Shown here: positions 1 to 9,094 of the stretch, in pieces | How positions within the stretch are numbered: position 1 is the stretch's first letter | How the letters are laid out: each line of letters starts with the position of its first letter | Source: Bifidobacterium breve | GTDB lineage: Bacteria; Actinomycetota; Actinomycetes; Nanopelagicales; Nanopelagicaceae | DNA: 64,000 bases | Assembly: GCA_945889195.1 (NCBI GenBank) | Contig: CAMDBB010000001.1 | Coordinates: forward strand, 186,001-250,000 | Direction of reading: 5' to 3' | The notes under the pieces: generated by a model | Databases searched by the model: none | Seen by the model: only the letters and a program-made list of their open reading frames with translations | What the model was told of the DNA's origin: nothing | Made by a program: the position numbers and the translations under genes

Positions 1-1714
1 CCTTATCGTTGCCGAGTGAATCCTTCTCAAAATCATGATCCATCGTGCCAGCAAGGGCGTAGGCAACAACGAGTGGAGGTGAAGCCAGATAATTCATCTT
101 TACATCTGGGCTGATTCTGCCTTCAAAGTTGCGGTTACCTGAAAGAACAGCTGTAACAGCTAAATCGTTCTCATTGACCGCTCTGCTAATTTCAATTGGT
201 AGCGGCCCAGAGTTACCGATACAGGTAACGCATCCGTAGCCGACCAAGTTAAAGCCGAGCGCCTCCATATATGGAGTGAGCTGAGCGCGATCGTAATAAT
301 CGGTAACGACCTTAGATCCTGGAGCGAGCGTGGTCTTTACCCAAGGCTTAGAGGTAAGTCCCTTTTCTACCGCCTTCTTAGCAAGGAGAGCTGCGCCAAT
401 CATTACTGATGGATTAGAGGTGTTGGTACAGGAGGTAATGGAAGCGATGACGACATCGCCATTCTTGATGGTCGTTGCCTTCTCTCCCACCTTTACTGGG
501 TATGCACTCTTTCCGGTCTTCTCGGAGAAGTAAGACGGCAAAACCTTTTCAAATGCGCTCTTTGATGCAGTCAGAGAGATGCGATCTTGCGGACGCTTTG
601 GTCCAGCGATAGATGAGACAACGGTAGAGAGATCGAGCTCGATATGTTCAGAGAAGCGAGGTGAAACCGCTGGGTCATGCCACATTCCCTGCGCCTTCGC
701 ATACTTTTCAACAAGAGCAACTTGATCTTCGGTGCGACCTGTCAGGCGTAGATAACGAAGCGTCTCTTCATCAATGGGGAAGATGGCGCAGGTAGAACCA
801 TATTCAGGTGACATATTTCCGATTGTTGTTCGGTTTGCCATTGGTACTGAGACAACTCCCGGACCATAGAACTCAACAAATTTGCCGACGACGCCATGCT
901 TGCGCAACATTTCGGTAATAGTCAGAGCCATATCGGTCGCAGTTGTTCCGACCGGAAGTTCGCCAGAGAGCTTAAATCCAACTACACGTGGGATGAGCAT
1001 GGAAACTGGCTGACCTAAGAGCGCTGCTTCTGCCTCGATTCCACCGACTCCCCAACCGAGTACGCCGAGGCCGTTGACCATCGTTGTATGTGAATCTGTA
1101 CCAACAACGGTATCTGGATAAGCGCGAAGAACGCCCCCGACGGTACGAGTCATAACAACACGAGCTAAGTATTCGATATTTACCTGGTGCACAATGCCAG
1201 TTCCAGGTGGAACGACTTTGAATTCATCAAAAGCGCCCTGGCCCCAACGTAAGAAGCGATAACGCTCGCGATTTCGCTCGTACTCAATATCTGTGTTTTT
1301 TTCAAAAGAATCCTTAGTTCCAAAGACGTCTGCAATCACTGAGTGGTCGATGACGAGTTCAGCTGGAGCTAGTGGATTGACCTTTGCTGGATCTCCACCT
1401 AGCTCAACAATTGCTTCACGCATCGTCGCTAAATCAACGATGCAAGGAACGCCGGTGAAGTCCTGCATAACAACGCGGGCAGGGGTAAATTGAATTTCAG
1501 TATCTGGCTCGATCGATGGATCCCATTCGGCTAACGCCTTAATGTGATCGACGGTGATGTTGGCGCCATCTTCGGTGCGCAAGAGATTTTCTAAGAGAAT
1601 CTTGAGCGAGAAAGGAAGATCTTTTGCTGCTGCCAAGGTTGAGATATCGAAGATTTCATAATCTTTACCTGCAACAGTGAGGTTCTTCTTGGTACCGAGG
1701 GAGTTCTTACTCAT
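1..1714 (-). CDS. acnA: Aconitate hydratase A, 3' end cut by the window edge
   Basis: TCA-cycle enzyme that interconverts citrate and isocitrate through a [4Fe-4S] cluster. About 571 N-terminal codons are visible and the C-terminal swivel domain lies outside the window. All three cluster cysteines can be read on the minus strand: one in [13 protein letters not shown] near residue 428, and two in [11 protein letters not shown] near residues 496-499. The ATG at 1714 begins [12 protein letters not shown], a normal AcnA start. The gene is intact as far as it is seen. It lies just downstream of an RNA methyltransferase gene on the same strand, separated by 30 bp. Family assignment is firm. Confidence 0.96.
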   Translation of the reverse strand, partial: MSKNSLGTKKNLTVAGKDYEIFDISTLAAAKDLPFSLKILLENLLRTEDGANITVDHIKALAEWDPSIEPDTEIQFTPARVVMQDFTGVPCIVDLATMREAIVELGGDPAKVNPLAPAELVIDHSVIADVFGTKDSFEKNTDIEYERNRERYRFLRWGQGAFDEFKVVPPGTGIVHQVNIEYLARVVMTRTVGGVLRAYPDTVVGTDSHTTMVNGLGVLGWGVGGIEAEAALLGQPVSMLIPRVVGFKLSGELPVGTTATDMALTITEMLRKHGVVGKFVEFYGPGVVSVPMANRTTIGNMSPEYGSTCAIFPIDEETLRYLRLTGRTEDQVALVEKYAKAQGMWHDPAVSPRFSEHIELDLSTVVSSIAGPKRPQDRISLTASKSAFEKVLPSYFSEKTGKSAYPVKVGEKATTIKNGDVVIASITSCTNTSNPSVMIGAALLAKKAVEKGLTSKPWVKTTLAPGSKVVTDYYDRAQLTPYMEALGFNLVGYGCVTCIGNSGPLPIEISRAVNENDLAVTAVLSGNRNFEGRISPDVKMNYLASPPLVVAYALAGTMDHDFEKDSLGNDK

Positions 1715-1744
1715 CCCGAGCCTTCTTTCATAAGTATCTTGACG

Positions 1745-2959
1745 TCAAGATACCTTATCTAAAGTCAGGAGCGCAACACTTTCGATGTGATGTGTCATAG
1801 GAAAGAGATCGAAGGCGCGTAGCTGCTGCAGCGCATACCCGTGTTCGCGCAGGTATGAAACATCGCGCGCCAGCGCCGCTGGGTCGCAGGCGACGTAGAC
1901 AATCGTTCGCGGGAGCAGGCGAGCACATTCGCCAATTACCTCTTTACCCGCTCCTTCTCGAGGCGGATCAAGGATGATGACGTTTGCCTGGCTAAAGCGC
2001 GGCAGGATTTTTGCAACATCGCCTGTGTGGACAGTTACAACTGAATCTTCTGCAAAGTTTCTCCGTGCATCCGCTGTTGCGCTCTTACTGCCTTCGACCA
2101 GATCGATGGCGCCTTCGCTACCGACCTCGGCAAGTAGCGCGGCAGTAAATAGTCCTACTCCCCCATAGAGATCCAGGATGCGATCTCCAGGAACTACTTG
2201 GGCAAACTCTTTAACAACCTCTGTTAATACTCGCGGTGCATCTTTATGGCTCTGCCAAAATGATTTTTGGCTTACCTCTAAAACTCTGCCAGCAATTTCA
2301 TAGTGTGCTACATCTGGACCATCTGAAGTTCTTGCCGGAGTCTCTTCACGAGTATTTGCAGATGCAATCGTCCGCTCGCCAGTATTGGAAAGTGAGATTT
2401 CAATACGTTGATCTGCCTTTGCGCCCCGCGCTGAAAGCTCTGCAAACTTCATCTCTGGGACAAGAATTCGACAATCATCTACCGGAGTAATCGAGTGGCT
2501 TCGCGCTTGATAGAAACCGAGCGCACCGGCCTTGGTGGTCACAGCAGCGCAACGAGTGCGCCAACCAAGAGAGGCTGCGACCTCCTCGACTTCGACAGCT
2601 ATCTCCATCTTGGCGATGCGAGCAAACTGTTCTGTGATGACATCGCCTTTGAGCGCACGTTGCCGAGCAGGGGTTATATGTTGAAAATCGCACCCGCCGC
2701 AGCCCTGGCGATGTGCATATCTACATGGAGCGCTGACGCGATCTGTAGATGTGCTCTCCACTGAAATGACATCGGCGCGGTTAAATGAAGTTCCCACGCT
2801 GGTAATTTCAATGGTGCAGACCTCATCTGGGATTGCATGCCGCACAAAAATGACTGCGCCCTCATGGCGCGCAATAAAGTGGCCACCATGAGCGATTTTT
2901 TCAATCGTGACGGTAAAGCGGTCTCCAATAGATAAAGCTTTTCGACTGTGTGGAGACAT
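1745..2959 (-). CDS. TrmA/RlmD-type class I SAM-dependent RNA (uracil-5-)-methyltransferase
   Basis: 404-residue protein predicted to methylate C5 of a uridine in rRNA or tRNA. An N-terminal TRAM-like beta domain (about residues 10-65) is followed by cysteines in the pattern C-x6-GCGGCDFQH (about 78-92), typical of the [4Fe-4S] site. The Rossmann core has ILDLYGGVGLF, then ILDPPREG and the YVACDPAAL segment with the catalytic cysteine. The family is clear, but which uridine is modified (U54 of tRNA, or 23S positions as in RlmC/RlmD) cannot be told from sequence. It is divergent from trkA with a 29-bp gap, so the two promoters share that spacer. Confidence 0.9.
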   Translation of the reverse strand: MSPHSRKALSIGDRFTVTIEKIAHGGHFIARHEGAVIFVRHAIPDEVCTIEITSVGTSFNRADVISVESTSTDRVSAPCRYAHRQGCGGCDFQHITPARQRALKGDVITEQFARIAKMEIAVEVEEVAASLGWRTRCAAVTTKAGALGFYQARSHSITPVDDCRILVPEMKFAELSARGAKADQRIEISLSNTGERTIASANTREETPARTSDGPDVAHYEIAGRVLEVSQKSFWQSHKDAPRVLTEVVKEFAQVVPGDRILDLYGGVGLFTAALLAEVGSEGAIDLVEGSKSATADARRNFAEDSVVTVHTGDVAKILPRFSQANVIILDPPREGAGKEVIGECARLLPRTIVYVACDPAALARDVSYLREHGYALQQLRAFDLFPMTHHIESVALLTLDKVS

Positions 2960-2988
2960 AATGGCTAGCCTAGTAGTAAGTTAGTCCC

Positions 2989-3648
2989 GTGCACGTAGTA
3001 ATCATGGGTTGCGGTCGAGTGGGATCCTCACTCGCAATCGAGCTAGAAGCAGCCGGACATTCAGTTGCAGTCATCGATCAATCTAAGGAAGCTTTCCGCC
3101 GCCTCGGCCCAGACTTTAAGGGTCGCACTGTCGTCGGAGTTGGCTTTGACCGAGATACTCTGCTCGAAGCGGGCATTGAAGGTGCAGAAGCATTTGCAGC
3201 CGTCAGCAACGGTGATAACTCAAATATTTTGGCAGCGCGCGTTGCTCGCGAAAGCTATGGCGTTACCAATGTGGTTGCTCGTATCTACGACCCAGGCCGC
3301 GCAGAAATTTATCAGCGCCTCGGTATTCCAACTGTTGCAACTGTTATTTGGGCAACCGATCAAATCTTGCGTCGCATTGCACCAGGTGGTGCGCGCTCTG
3401 AATGGCGTGATGCCACTGGAACTGTGCAACTTCTCGAAGTGCATCCGCACCTTGATTGGTATGGCCGCCCCATCACAGAGCTTGAAGCAGCGACAGAAGC
3501 CCGCGTAGCGTTTCTTACACGCCTCGGTGAGGGACTTATTCCTGAACATCACACAGTTCTTCAAGATGGCGATTTGATTCATATGACAATTCAAGATGAC
3601 AAGATGGCGATTGCCGAAAGCGCACTTACACAAGGGCCAGGGAATTAA
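2989..3648 (+). CDS. TrkA-family potassium uptake regulatory protein, first copy
   Basis: 219-residue cytoplasmic gating subunit of Trk/Ktr-type K+ transport. It has a Rossmann RCK-N domain with the nucleotide-binding motif GCGRVGSSLA near residues 7-16 and an RCK-C domain in the last 80 residues. GTG start reading MHVVIMGCG; no strong Shine-Dalgarno sequence is visible, so a leaderless transcript is possible. The next gene starts 4 bases downstream and encodes a second TrkA of identical length, the CeoB/CeoC pair arrangement of actinobacteria. No membrane subunit is present nearby. Confidence 0.92.
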   Translation: MHVVIMGCGRVGSSLAIELEAAGHSVAVIDQSKEAFRRLGPDFKGRTVVGVGFDRDTLLEAGIEGAEAFAAVSNGDNSNILAARVARESYGVTNVVARIYDPGRAEIYQRLGIPTVATVIWATDQILRRIAPGGARSEWRDATGTVQLLEVHPHLDWYGRPITELEAATEARVAFLTRLGEGLIPEHHTVLQDGDLIHMTIQDDKMAIAESALTQGPGN

Positions 3649-3651
3649 CCT

Positions 3652-4311
3652 ATGAGAATTGCAATTGCCGGAGCAGGAAATGTGGGTCGCGCTATCGCTC
3701 GCGAACTTCTCGATAATGGCCATCAGGTTCTTCTGATTGACCGTGATCCAAAGGCGCTCAAGATTGATTCTGTGCCTGATGCAGAGTGGTTGATGGCAGA
3801 TGCCTGCGAGATTGCAGCTCTTGATAATGCCCAACTCAATAAGTGTCAGGTATTGGTTGCAGCAACTGGTGATGACAAGGTCAACCTTGTAACAGCGCTG
3901 CTAGGAAAGACTGAATATGGCGTGCCTCGCGTTGTTGCGCGAATTAACCACCCAAAGAATGAATGGCTCTTTGATCAATCATGGGGCGTTGATGTTGCTG
4001 TATCTACCCCTCGAATTATCGCCGCACTCGTTGAAGAGGCCGTCAGCGTCGGAGATGTAGTGCGTCTTTTCTCATTTAGACGAGGCCAAGCAAATCTTGT
4101 TGAAATTACACTTCCAGATTCCTCAATCTGTATTGGAAAGACTGTAGAAGAAGTAACACTTCCCGATGATGCATCTCTTGCAGCTATCGTTCGCGATGGT
4201 CGCGTTATTGCACCTACTGCTAGCGATGTCTTTACCGCCGGAGATGAACTACTTTTTGTCGCCTCAGCTGCGGCTGAAGATCAAATCAAGGGCTGTTTTA
4301 TCGCTCAGTAG
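3652..4311 (+). CDS. TrkA-family potassium uptake regulatory protein, second copy
   Basis: 219 residues, RCK-N plus RCK-C, with the dinucleotide motif GAGNVGRAIA at residues 6-15 and an acidic residue (LLIDRD) at the end of strand 2. Probably forms a hetero-oligomer with the product of the preceding gene, which ends 3 bp upstream. The last 14 bases overlap the 3' end of the convergent DUF3159 gene. Family confidence is high; the pairing is inferred from adjacency. Confidence 0.92.
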   Translation: MRIAIAGAGNVGRAIARELLDNGHQVLLIDRDPKALKIDSVPDAEWLMADACEIAALDNAQLNKCQVLVAATGDDKVNLVTALLGKTEYGVPRVVARINHPKNEWLFDQSWGVDVAVSTPRIIAALVEEAVSVGDVVRLFSFRRGQANLVEITLPDSSICIGKTVEEVTLPDDASLAAIVRDGRVIAPTASDVFTAGDELLFVASAAAEDQIKGCFIAQ

Positions 4312-4930
4312 TATCTGTTTGCTCAGCTGGAATCGCTGGCGCGTTCTTAATAATCTGCCACGAACCATACGCAGTTGCTAGAAAGAGCGGATAACCCATC
4401 GCTAAGTTCACGGTTCCAAGAAGATTTACATTTCCAGTCCGATAAATCGGGTACTGCACAGCGATTCGGGCAAAGAACATGGCAACCCAGAGCCAACTGG
4501 CCAGCATGTAGGCGCGCTTTCGCTCTGGATGGTTACGCCATTTGAGATTCTCGCCAAGAATGGGGCCGAGCAAGAGACCGAGTATCGGCCAGCCAGCTAA
4601 ATTGGCGATGAGATAGACGGTGCCATAACCCAAGTTGGTCAGAAGCTTAGGAATGTATAAATCACTGGCATTGCCAGTTCGATTAGCGAACCAGGCGCAG
4701 ATTAAAACTCCGATAAATCCGCTAACTGCATGTTGCACGGTATCGCGCATCGCCAAGCGCGTAATAGTAAGTACCGCTGAAACTGCAATCGATGCAAAGA
4801 GGGCGCTCTGCAGTTCATCTGTCACATTAAAGACGATAAGGAAGATGACAGCTGGAACTCCTGAATCAATCAGCCCCTTCTTTCCACCAAAGGCGCTGAG
4901 AACTTTCTCGCGATCTTCATGTTGACTCAT
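4298..4930 (-). CDS. DUF3159-family membrane protein
   Basis: 210-residue integral membrane protein with about five or six hydrophobic segments, among them residues 25-60, 90-110 and 125-145. It fits the actinobacterial DUF3159 family, commonly found beside the TrkA pair and dut. Molecular function is unknown. Its ATG overlaps the dut stop codon by four bases (ATGA), so it is probably translated by coupling to dut. The 3' end overlaps the convergent trkA gene by 14 bp. A role in ion homeostasis would be a guess from neighbours only. Confidence 0.82.
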   Translation of the reverse strand: MSQHEDREKVLSAFGGKKGLIDSGVPAVIFLIVFNVTDELQSALFASIAVSAVLTITRLAMRDTVQHAVSGFIGVLICAWFANRTGNASDLYIPKLLTNLGYGTVYLIANLAGWPILGLLLGPILGENLKWRNHPERKRAYMLASWLWVAMFFARIAVQYPIYRTGNVNLLGTVNLAMGYPLFLATAYGSWQIIKNAPAIPAEQTDTTER

Positions 4931-5370
4931 GCGCGCCCCGTTGATCCAAAGCCACCGGTACCGCGGCCTGAGCCAGGTAGCTCTTGTACTTCGATAAATT
5001 CAGCGCGCTCAACTTTCTGGAAGACCAATTGAGCAATGCGATCGCCCCGCTTAAATGTAATGCTCTCGCGCGGATCGTGATTAATCATGATGCACTGTAG
5101 CTCGCCGCGAAAGCCGGCATCGACGGTGCCGGGCGCATTGACCATGGTGACGCCATGCTTTATCGCAAGACCTGATCGAGGATGCACAAGCGCTACATAA
5201 CCATCGGGTAGCGCGATCGAGATTCCAGTTGGAACAAGTGCGCGTTCGCCAGGTGCCAAGGTAATGTCGATGCGAGAGACGATATCTGCACCCGCATCTC
5301 CCCCTTTGGAATATTGCGGCAGCGGAAGGTCTGGATCAAGGCGCGTAATTAATACTTGGAGAGCGCTCAT
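4927..5370 (-). CDS. dut: Deoxyuridine 5'-triphosphate nucleotidohydrolase (dUTPase)
   Basis: 147 residues, the standard length for a trimeric dUTPase, which hydrolyses dUTP to dUMP and keeps uracil out of DNA. Conserved motifs appear in order: DAGADI (1), PRSGLAIKHG (2), NAPGTVDAGFRGEL (3), RGDRIAQLVF (4) and the glycine-rich C-terminal arm GRGTGGFGSTG (5). The start overlaps the stop of the upstream thioesterase gene by 4 bp, and its own stop overlaps DUF3159 by 4 bp. The dUMP produced could feed ThyX, encoded near 50.3 kb. Confidence 0.96.
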   Translation of the reverse strand: MSALQVLITRLDPDLPLPQYSKGGDAGADIVSRIDITLAPGERALVPTGISIALPDGYVALVHPRSGLAIKHGVTMVNAPGTVDAGFRGELQCIMINHDPRESITFKRGDRIAQLVFQKVERAEFIEVQELPGSGRGTGGFGSTGRA

Positions 5371-5951
5371 GGATTGATATCAAACTCTGGATCAACAAAG
5401 GAGAGCAACTCTGGATTCTTTCGCATCGTCTCTAAATAATCAGCAGGAGCATTCTCGAGGAAGTGCTTCATTGGCACGATGACAAAGAGTGAGGCTGCAC
5501 GGACTGCAATTTCGCCATCTGGGCCACCAATTCTGCCCTCTGCTTCGGAGTACACCTTTCGATTTACCTGTCCGGTAATGCGAGCTGTGATGTAGAGACG
5601 AGTACCGATGGGAACTGGTTTGAGAAAATCAGTTTCTAAACGAGCGGTAACTGCAGGTGCGCGAAGTAACCACATCAACTTTCCAAGAGCTTCATCGAAG
5701 GCGAGCGATAAGAGGCCGCCATGGGCTAAACCTGGAGCACCCTGATGATTTTCGGTAACGATAAATTCTGCAGTGATATCTGCACCTTCTCCAACGTGCG
5801 CTACCAGATGTAGACCTGTCGGGTGGAGCTCTCCACATCCAAAACAATGTTTAAAGTGGGATGGGATTTGAGTTCCCGTTTCGGGCGATTGTGGGTGTCG
5901 CTCTGGAATGAGCGCCCCTTCAGGAGGCGTTGTACTGGGAACGCGACTCAT
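5367..5951 (-). CDS. PaaI-like hotdog-fold thioesterase
   Basis: 194 residues. A proline-rich leader of about 30 residues precedes HCFGCGELHPTGLHL and the hotdog core HGGLLSLAFDEALG, the signature of PaaI/THEM4-type acyl-CoA thioesterases. The acyl substrate is not predictable. First gene of a three-gene minus-strand set (thioesterase-dut-DUF3159) joined by 4-bp overlaps. It is divergent from the DUF3093 gene across a 37-bp spacer. Confidence 0.85.
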   Translation of the reverse strand: MSRVPSTTPPEGALIPERHPQSPETGTQIPSHFKHCFGCGELHPTGLHLVAHVGEGADITAEFIVTENHQGAPGLAHGGLLSLAFDEALGKLMWLLRAPAVTARLETDFLKPVPIGTRLYITARITGQVNRKVYSEAEGRIGGPDGEIAVRAASLFVIVPMKHFLENAPADYLETMRKNPELLSFVDPEFDINP

Positions 5952-5988
5952 GTAGCAAGGTTACTTCATGAAGTGCTGAAGGAGAGAA

Positions 5989-6447
5989 TTGCAAGATAAC
6001 CTAGCGCGCATGGTCTTCCGTGAAGTGATCCGTCCCCCACTCTGGGTACTGGCCTTCATCTACTTCCTCTTCCTCTCACTAGTAATCGCAATCTGGGCTG
6101 CGCTCGATAATCGCAGCGCTCTCATCTCTTGGATTGCAGCAACTCTCGGAATCATCGCCATTGCAATTCGTTGGCGCACCGAGATTACTGTTGATGATAA
6201 AGAGTTGCGTATCGGAGGCGCTCATATAGAGCTGAAGTACCTCAAAGAGGTAAGCGCGCTCAGCGCGCAAGAGATGCGCCTGATGCGAACCCGCGATGCT
6301 GACCCAGCTGCTTTTCTAGCGCTGGCATTCTGGATTCCGGCAGGGGTAAAGATTGCGTTAAACGATGACAGGGATAACGTTCCCTACTGGTTAATCAGCG
6401 TAAGAAAAAGTGAAGAACTTACGCGCACTCTTTACAAACTGCTTTAG
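5989..6447 (+). CDS. DUF3093-family membrane protein
   Basis: 152 residues. Two close hydrophobic segments (about 17-38 and 44-60) are followed by a soluble beta-rich region, as in the actinobacterial DUF3093 family. Function unknown. The start is TTG, supported by a good AAGGAGAG Shine-Dalgarno sequence about five bases upstream. Its last 29 bases overlap the 3' end of the convergent DUF4193 gene. The dut-DUF3093-DUF4193 order is, from memory, conserved in mycobacteria. Confidence 0.82.
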   Translation: MQDNLARMVFREVIRPPLWVLAFIYFLFLSLVIAIWAALDNRSALISWIAATLGIIAIAIRWRTEITVDDKELRIGGAHIELKYLKEVSALSAQEMRLMRTRDADPAAFLALAFWIPAGVKIALNDDRDNVPYWLISVRKSEELTRTLYKLL

Positions 6448-6715
6448 CGCCTTCGCCTTTAGCAAGTTGTGTGATGTGATGAATCAAGAAACATCGTGAA
6501 CAGGTAAATTCATCAACTTGTACTGGAACAACTCTGACCGCTAGTTGTTCGCCCGATAAATCTGCACCTGGAAGTTCAAGATTCTCTGCAGCTTCTGCTT
6601 CATCCACATCGATCTGGCCTGATTGCGCATCTACGCGCTTAGCCTTGAGTTCTTCTAACGATTCCTCATGAAGTTCCTCATCGGTCTTTCTGGGTGTGTC
6701 GTAATCTGTTGCCAC
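6419..6715 (-). CDS. DUF4193-family small zinc-ribbon-like protein
   Basis: 98 residues. Begins ATDYDTPRK after the initiator, the usual DUF4193 opening. The middle is very acidic, and the C-terminus carries FTCSRCFLIHH and AVCKECA, four cysteines likely to bind zinc. I chose the GTG at 6715 over an upstream in-frame GTG at 6724 because it matches the family N-terminus and has GAGGTGA at a proper distance. Function unknown; similar proteins are abundant in actinobacteria. The gene overlaps DUF3093 tail to tail by 29 bp. Confidence 0.85.
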   Translation of the reverse strand: MATDYDTPRKTDEELHEESLEELKAKRVDAQSGQIDVDEAEAAENLELPGADLSGEQLAVRVVPVQVDEFTCSRCFLIHHITQLAKGEGAKAVCKECA

Positions 6716-6811
6716 TGCTCTCACCTCGCTTCCATTACTTGTGCCTTAACCTGCGCGAATAGTCGCGCATAGAGCGGCTCTATAGAGGTTACAACCCTCG
6801 GCGTGTCGCTT

Positions 6812-8284
6812 TTATTCCGCCTTTGAGGTGGCAATTTCGATGGCTTTAGCCAATCCCCCATCCACATAGGCATGAATCGCAGTTCCATGCGCCAAATGCT
6901 CTTCACTCAAGATTTCGCCAGTCTCGTGAATAGCGCTGACCAAATCTCCGCGGTGGTACGGAATAACAGTGGAGATTTCTACCGCAGGATGTGGCAGCGA
7001 TTTTTCAATTGCATGAACAAGTCCATCAACTCCAAAACCTGATCTGACAGAGAAGGCGTAACTATTTGGCTCCTTACGCAGAATCTCCATCACAACATCG
7101 GGGCTGGCGATATCAACTTTGTTGATTGCAATAATTTCAGGGATATCTCCTCCCCCGATTTCAGCAATCACCTGACGGACCGCACGTATCTGCTCAAAGG
7201 GATCAGGGTGTGCGCCATCAACAACGTGCACAAGCAAATCCGCTCCGGAAACTTCTTCAAGGGTTGATTTAAAGGCATCAACGAGCTGATGCGGCAGGTG
7301 GCGAACAAAGCCAACTGTGTCAGAGAGCGTATAGACGCGTCCTTCAGTTGTTTCGCATTTACGAACCGTGGGATCCAAAGTTGCAAAGAGCGCATTCTCA
7401 ACAAGTACACCAGCGCCAGTAAGCGCATTAAGAAGTGATGACTTGCCAGCGTTGGTATAGCCCGCAATAGCCACAGAAGGGATGTTGTTACGTCTGCGCT
7501 CTTGTCGTTTGGTATCTCGAGATACCTTCATTTCTGCAATCTCACGGCGCAGCTTTGCCATCTTGTCGCGGATTCTGCGTCTATCTGTCTCAATCTTTGT
7601 CTCACCAGGTCCGCGACCACCAATACCTGCGCCTCCGGCTGCGCGACCACCTACCTGACGCGAGAGTGAATCACCCCAACCGCGAAGGCGTGGAAGTAGA
7701 TATGCGATCTGCGCCAACTCAACTTGAGCCTTACCCTCTTTGCTCTTTGCATGCTGAGCGAAGATATCGAGAATGAGGGCGACGCGATCGACAACTTTTA
7801 CCTTTAACTTCTCTTCCAAAGTGCGCAGTTGCGAAGGAGAGAGTTCGCCATCACAAATCACCGTGTCGGCGCCGGTAGATACAACAAGTTGTCGCAGTTC
7901 AATCACTTTCCCTGAACCGATATAGGTAGCAGGATCTGGTTTATCTCTGCGTTGAATCAAACCCTCTAAGACTTCCGAACCTGCAGTCTCAGCAAGTGCT
8001 TTGAGTTCTGCGAGTGAGTTCTCGGCCATCTCAGCGCTGCCTTCGGTCCATACGCCTACAAGAACAACTCGCTCTAACTGGAGCTGGCGATATTCAGCAT
8101 CTGAAATATCTTGTAACTCAGTTGAGAAACCTTTAACGCGACGAAGTGCGTGGCGATCTACCAGCTCTTGTTGGGAATCTTCTTGGTAACTGCTCTCATT
8201 AGCGTCAAAATCTGCAGCAGCACGAGCTGATTCACGGAGCAGCTCATCGAATAACTTGTCGTAACTATCTTCGGGGGTAGTCAT
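6812..8284 (-). CDS. hflX: Ribosome-associated GTPase HflX
   Basis: 490 residues. An N-terminal HflX domain (RVVLVGVWTEGS, GSGKVIELRQL) and a coiled linker precede the G domain: Walker A GYTNAGKSSLLNAL, switch DTVGFVRHLP and NKVD. HflX binds the 50S subunit and splits or rescues stalled ribosomes. The frame is open for 40 more codons upstream, but the ATG at 8284 overlaps the dapF stop as TAATG and starts MTTPEDSYDKL, so translational coupling is likely. 96 bp of non-coding sequence follows before DUF4193. Confidence 0.94.
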   Translation of the reverse strand: MTTPEDSYDKLFDELLRESARAAADFDANESSYQEDSQQELVDRHALRRVKGFSTELQDISDAEYRQLQLERVVLVGVWTEGSAEMAENSLAELKALAETAGSEVLEGLIQRRDKPDPATYIGSGKVIELRQLVVSTGADTVICDGELSPSQLRTLEEKLKVKVVDRVALILDIFAQHAKSKEGKAQVELAQIAYLLPRLRGWGDSLSRQVGGRAAGGAGIGGRGPGETKIETDRRRIRDKMAKLRREIAEMKVSRDTKRQERRRNNIPSVAIAGYTNAGKSSLLNALTGAGVLVENALFATLDPTVRKCETTEGRVYTLSDTVGFVRHLPHQLVDAFKSTLEEVSGADLLVHVVDGAHPDPFEQIRAVRQVIAEIGGGDIPEIIAINKVDIASPDVVMEILRKEPNSYAFSVRSGFGVDGLVHAIEKSLPHPAVEISTVIPYHRGDLVSAIHETGEILSEEHLAHGTAIHAYVDGGLAKAIEIATSKAE

Positions 8285-9090
8285 TACGCCAAATACTTTG
8301 AGATGTCGTGATCTGCAATTAACTCGGCTGGGCCAATCAGAGTTGCATTTGAGTGGCCATCGATATCGACTATCAAGCGCCCACCTGGTGGGTAGATGGT
8401 CCAACGGCTAGGTAACTTGCCACGACTGTGAAGCGTTGCAGCCAGCGCAACAGCACATGTGCCGGTGCCGCAAGATCGTGTCTCACCGCTACCGCGTTCA
8501 TGGACGCGCATACGAGCTTCGTTATTGGCAAGGAGCTGAACAAACTCAACATTGACGCCATCTGGATAAGAAGATTGCGGCGAAACAACTGGAGCAGTTT
8601 CCATTGAACCCACCTCTTCTAAATTCTCGAGGAAGACAACTACATGAGGATTACCAACGCTGATGTTGAGCCCCTCCCACGTCTTTCCATTCTGATTTAC
8701 TTCAATTTCTTCCATCTCATCAGTGACTTGACCCATATTGACTGAGATATCACCCTCGAGAGGAGCTCGTAGATGCTTGATGCCGGCGCGAGTATTAATC
8801 GCAAAGATGCCTTCAGGTAGATGCCCGCGAGCCACAAGGTAGCGAGCCATTACGCGGATACCGTTTCCGCACATCTCGGCGATAGAGCCATCAGAATTGC
8901 TGTAATCCATAAACCATTTTCCATCTGGTTTAGTAATTCGAATAAAGCCATCGGCACCAATGCCAGAGCTGCGGTTGCAGATGGCAGCTATCTGGGCGGG
9001 AGTGATTACATACTGCGATTCTGGATCAAAGAGAATGACGAAATCATTTTCAGTTCCGTGGCCATAGGTGGCAATTATCGGTGAACTCAT
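8284..9090 (-). CDS. dapF: Diaminopimelate epimerase
   Basis: 268 residues. Converts LL- to meso-diaminopimelate for peptidoglycan and lysine. Both catalytic cysteines are present: Cys74 in AEMCGNGIR and Cys207 in SCGTGTC, within the two mirror-image domains of the family. It lies 4 bp downstream of miaA and overlaps hflX by one base. It belongs to the same pathway as dapA (49.4 kb) and dapB (52.3 kb) in this window. Confidence 0.97.
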   Translation of the reverse strand: MSSPIIATYGHGTENDFVILFDPESQYVITPAQIAAICNRSSGIGADGFIRITKPDGKWFMDYSNSDGSIAEMCGNGIRVMARYLVARGHLPEGIFAINTRAGIKHLRAPLEGDISVNMGQVTDEMEEIEVNQNGKTWEGLNISVGNPHVVVFLENLEEVGSMETAPVVSPQSSYPDGVNVEFVQLLANNEARMRVHERGSGETRSCGTGTCAVALAATLHSRGKLPSRWTIYPPGGRLIVDIDGHSNATLIGPAELIADHDISKYLA

Positions 9091-9094
9091 CAGG

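Noticed and set aside
8285-8404. 40-codon upstream extension of hflX
   Set aside because: It would lie inside dapF and shows no homology; the TAATG junction gives a better start.
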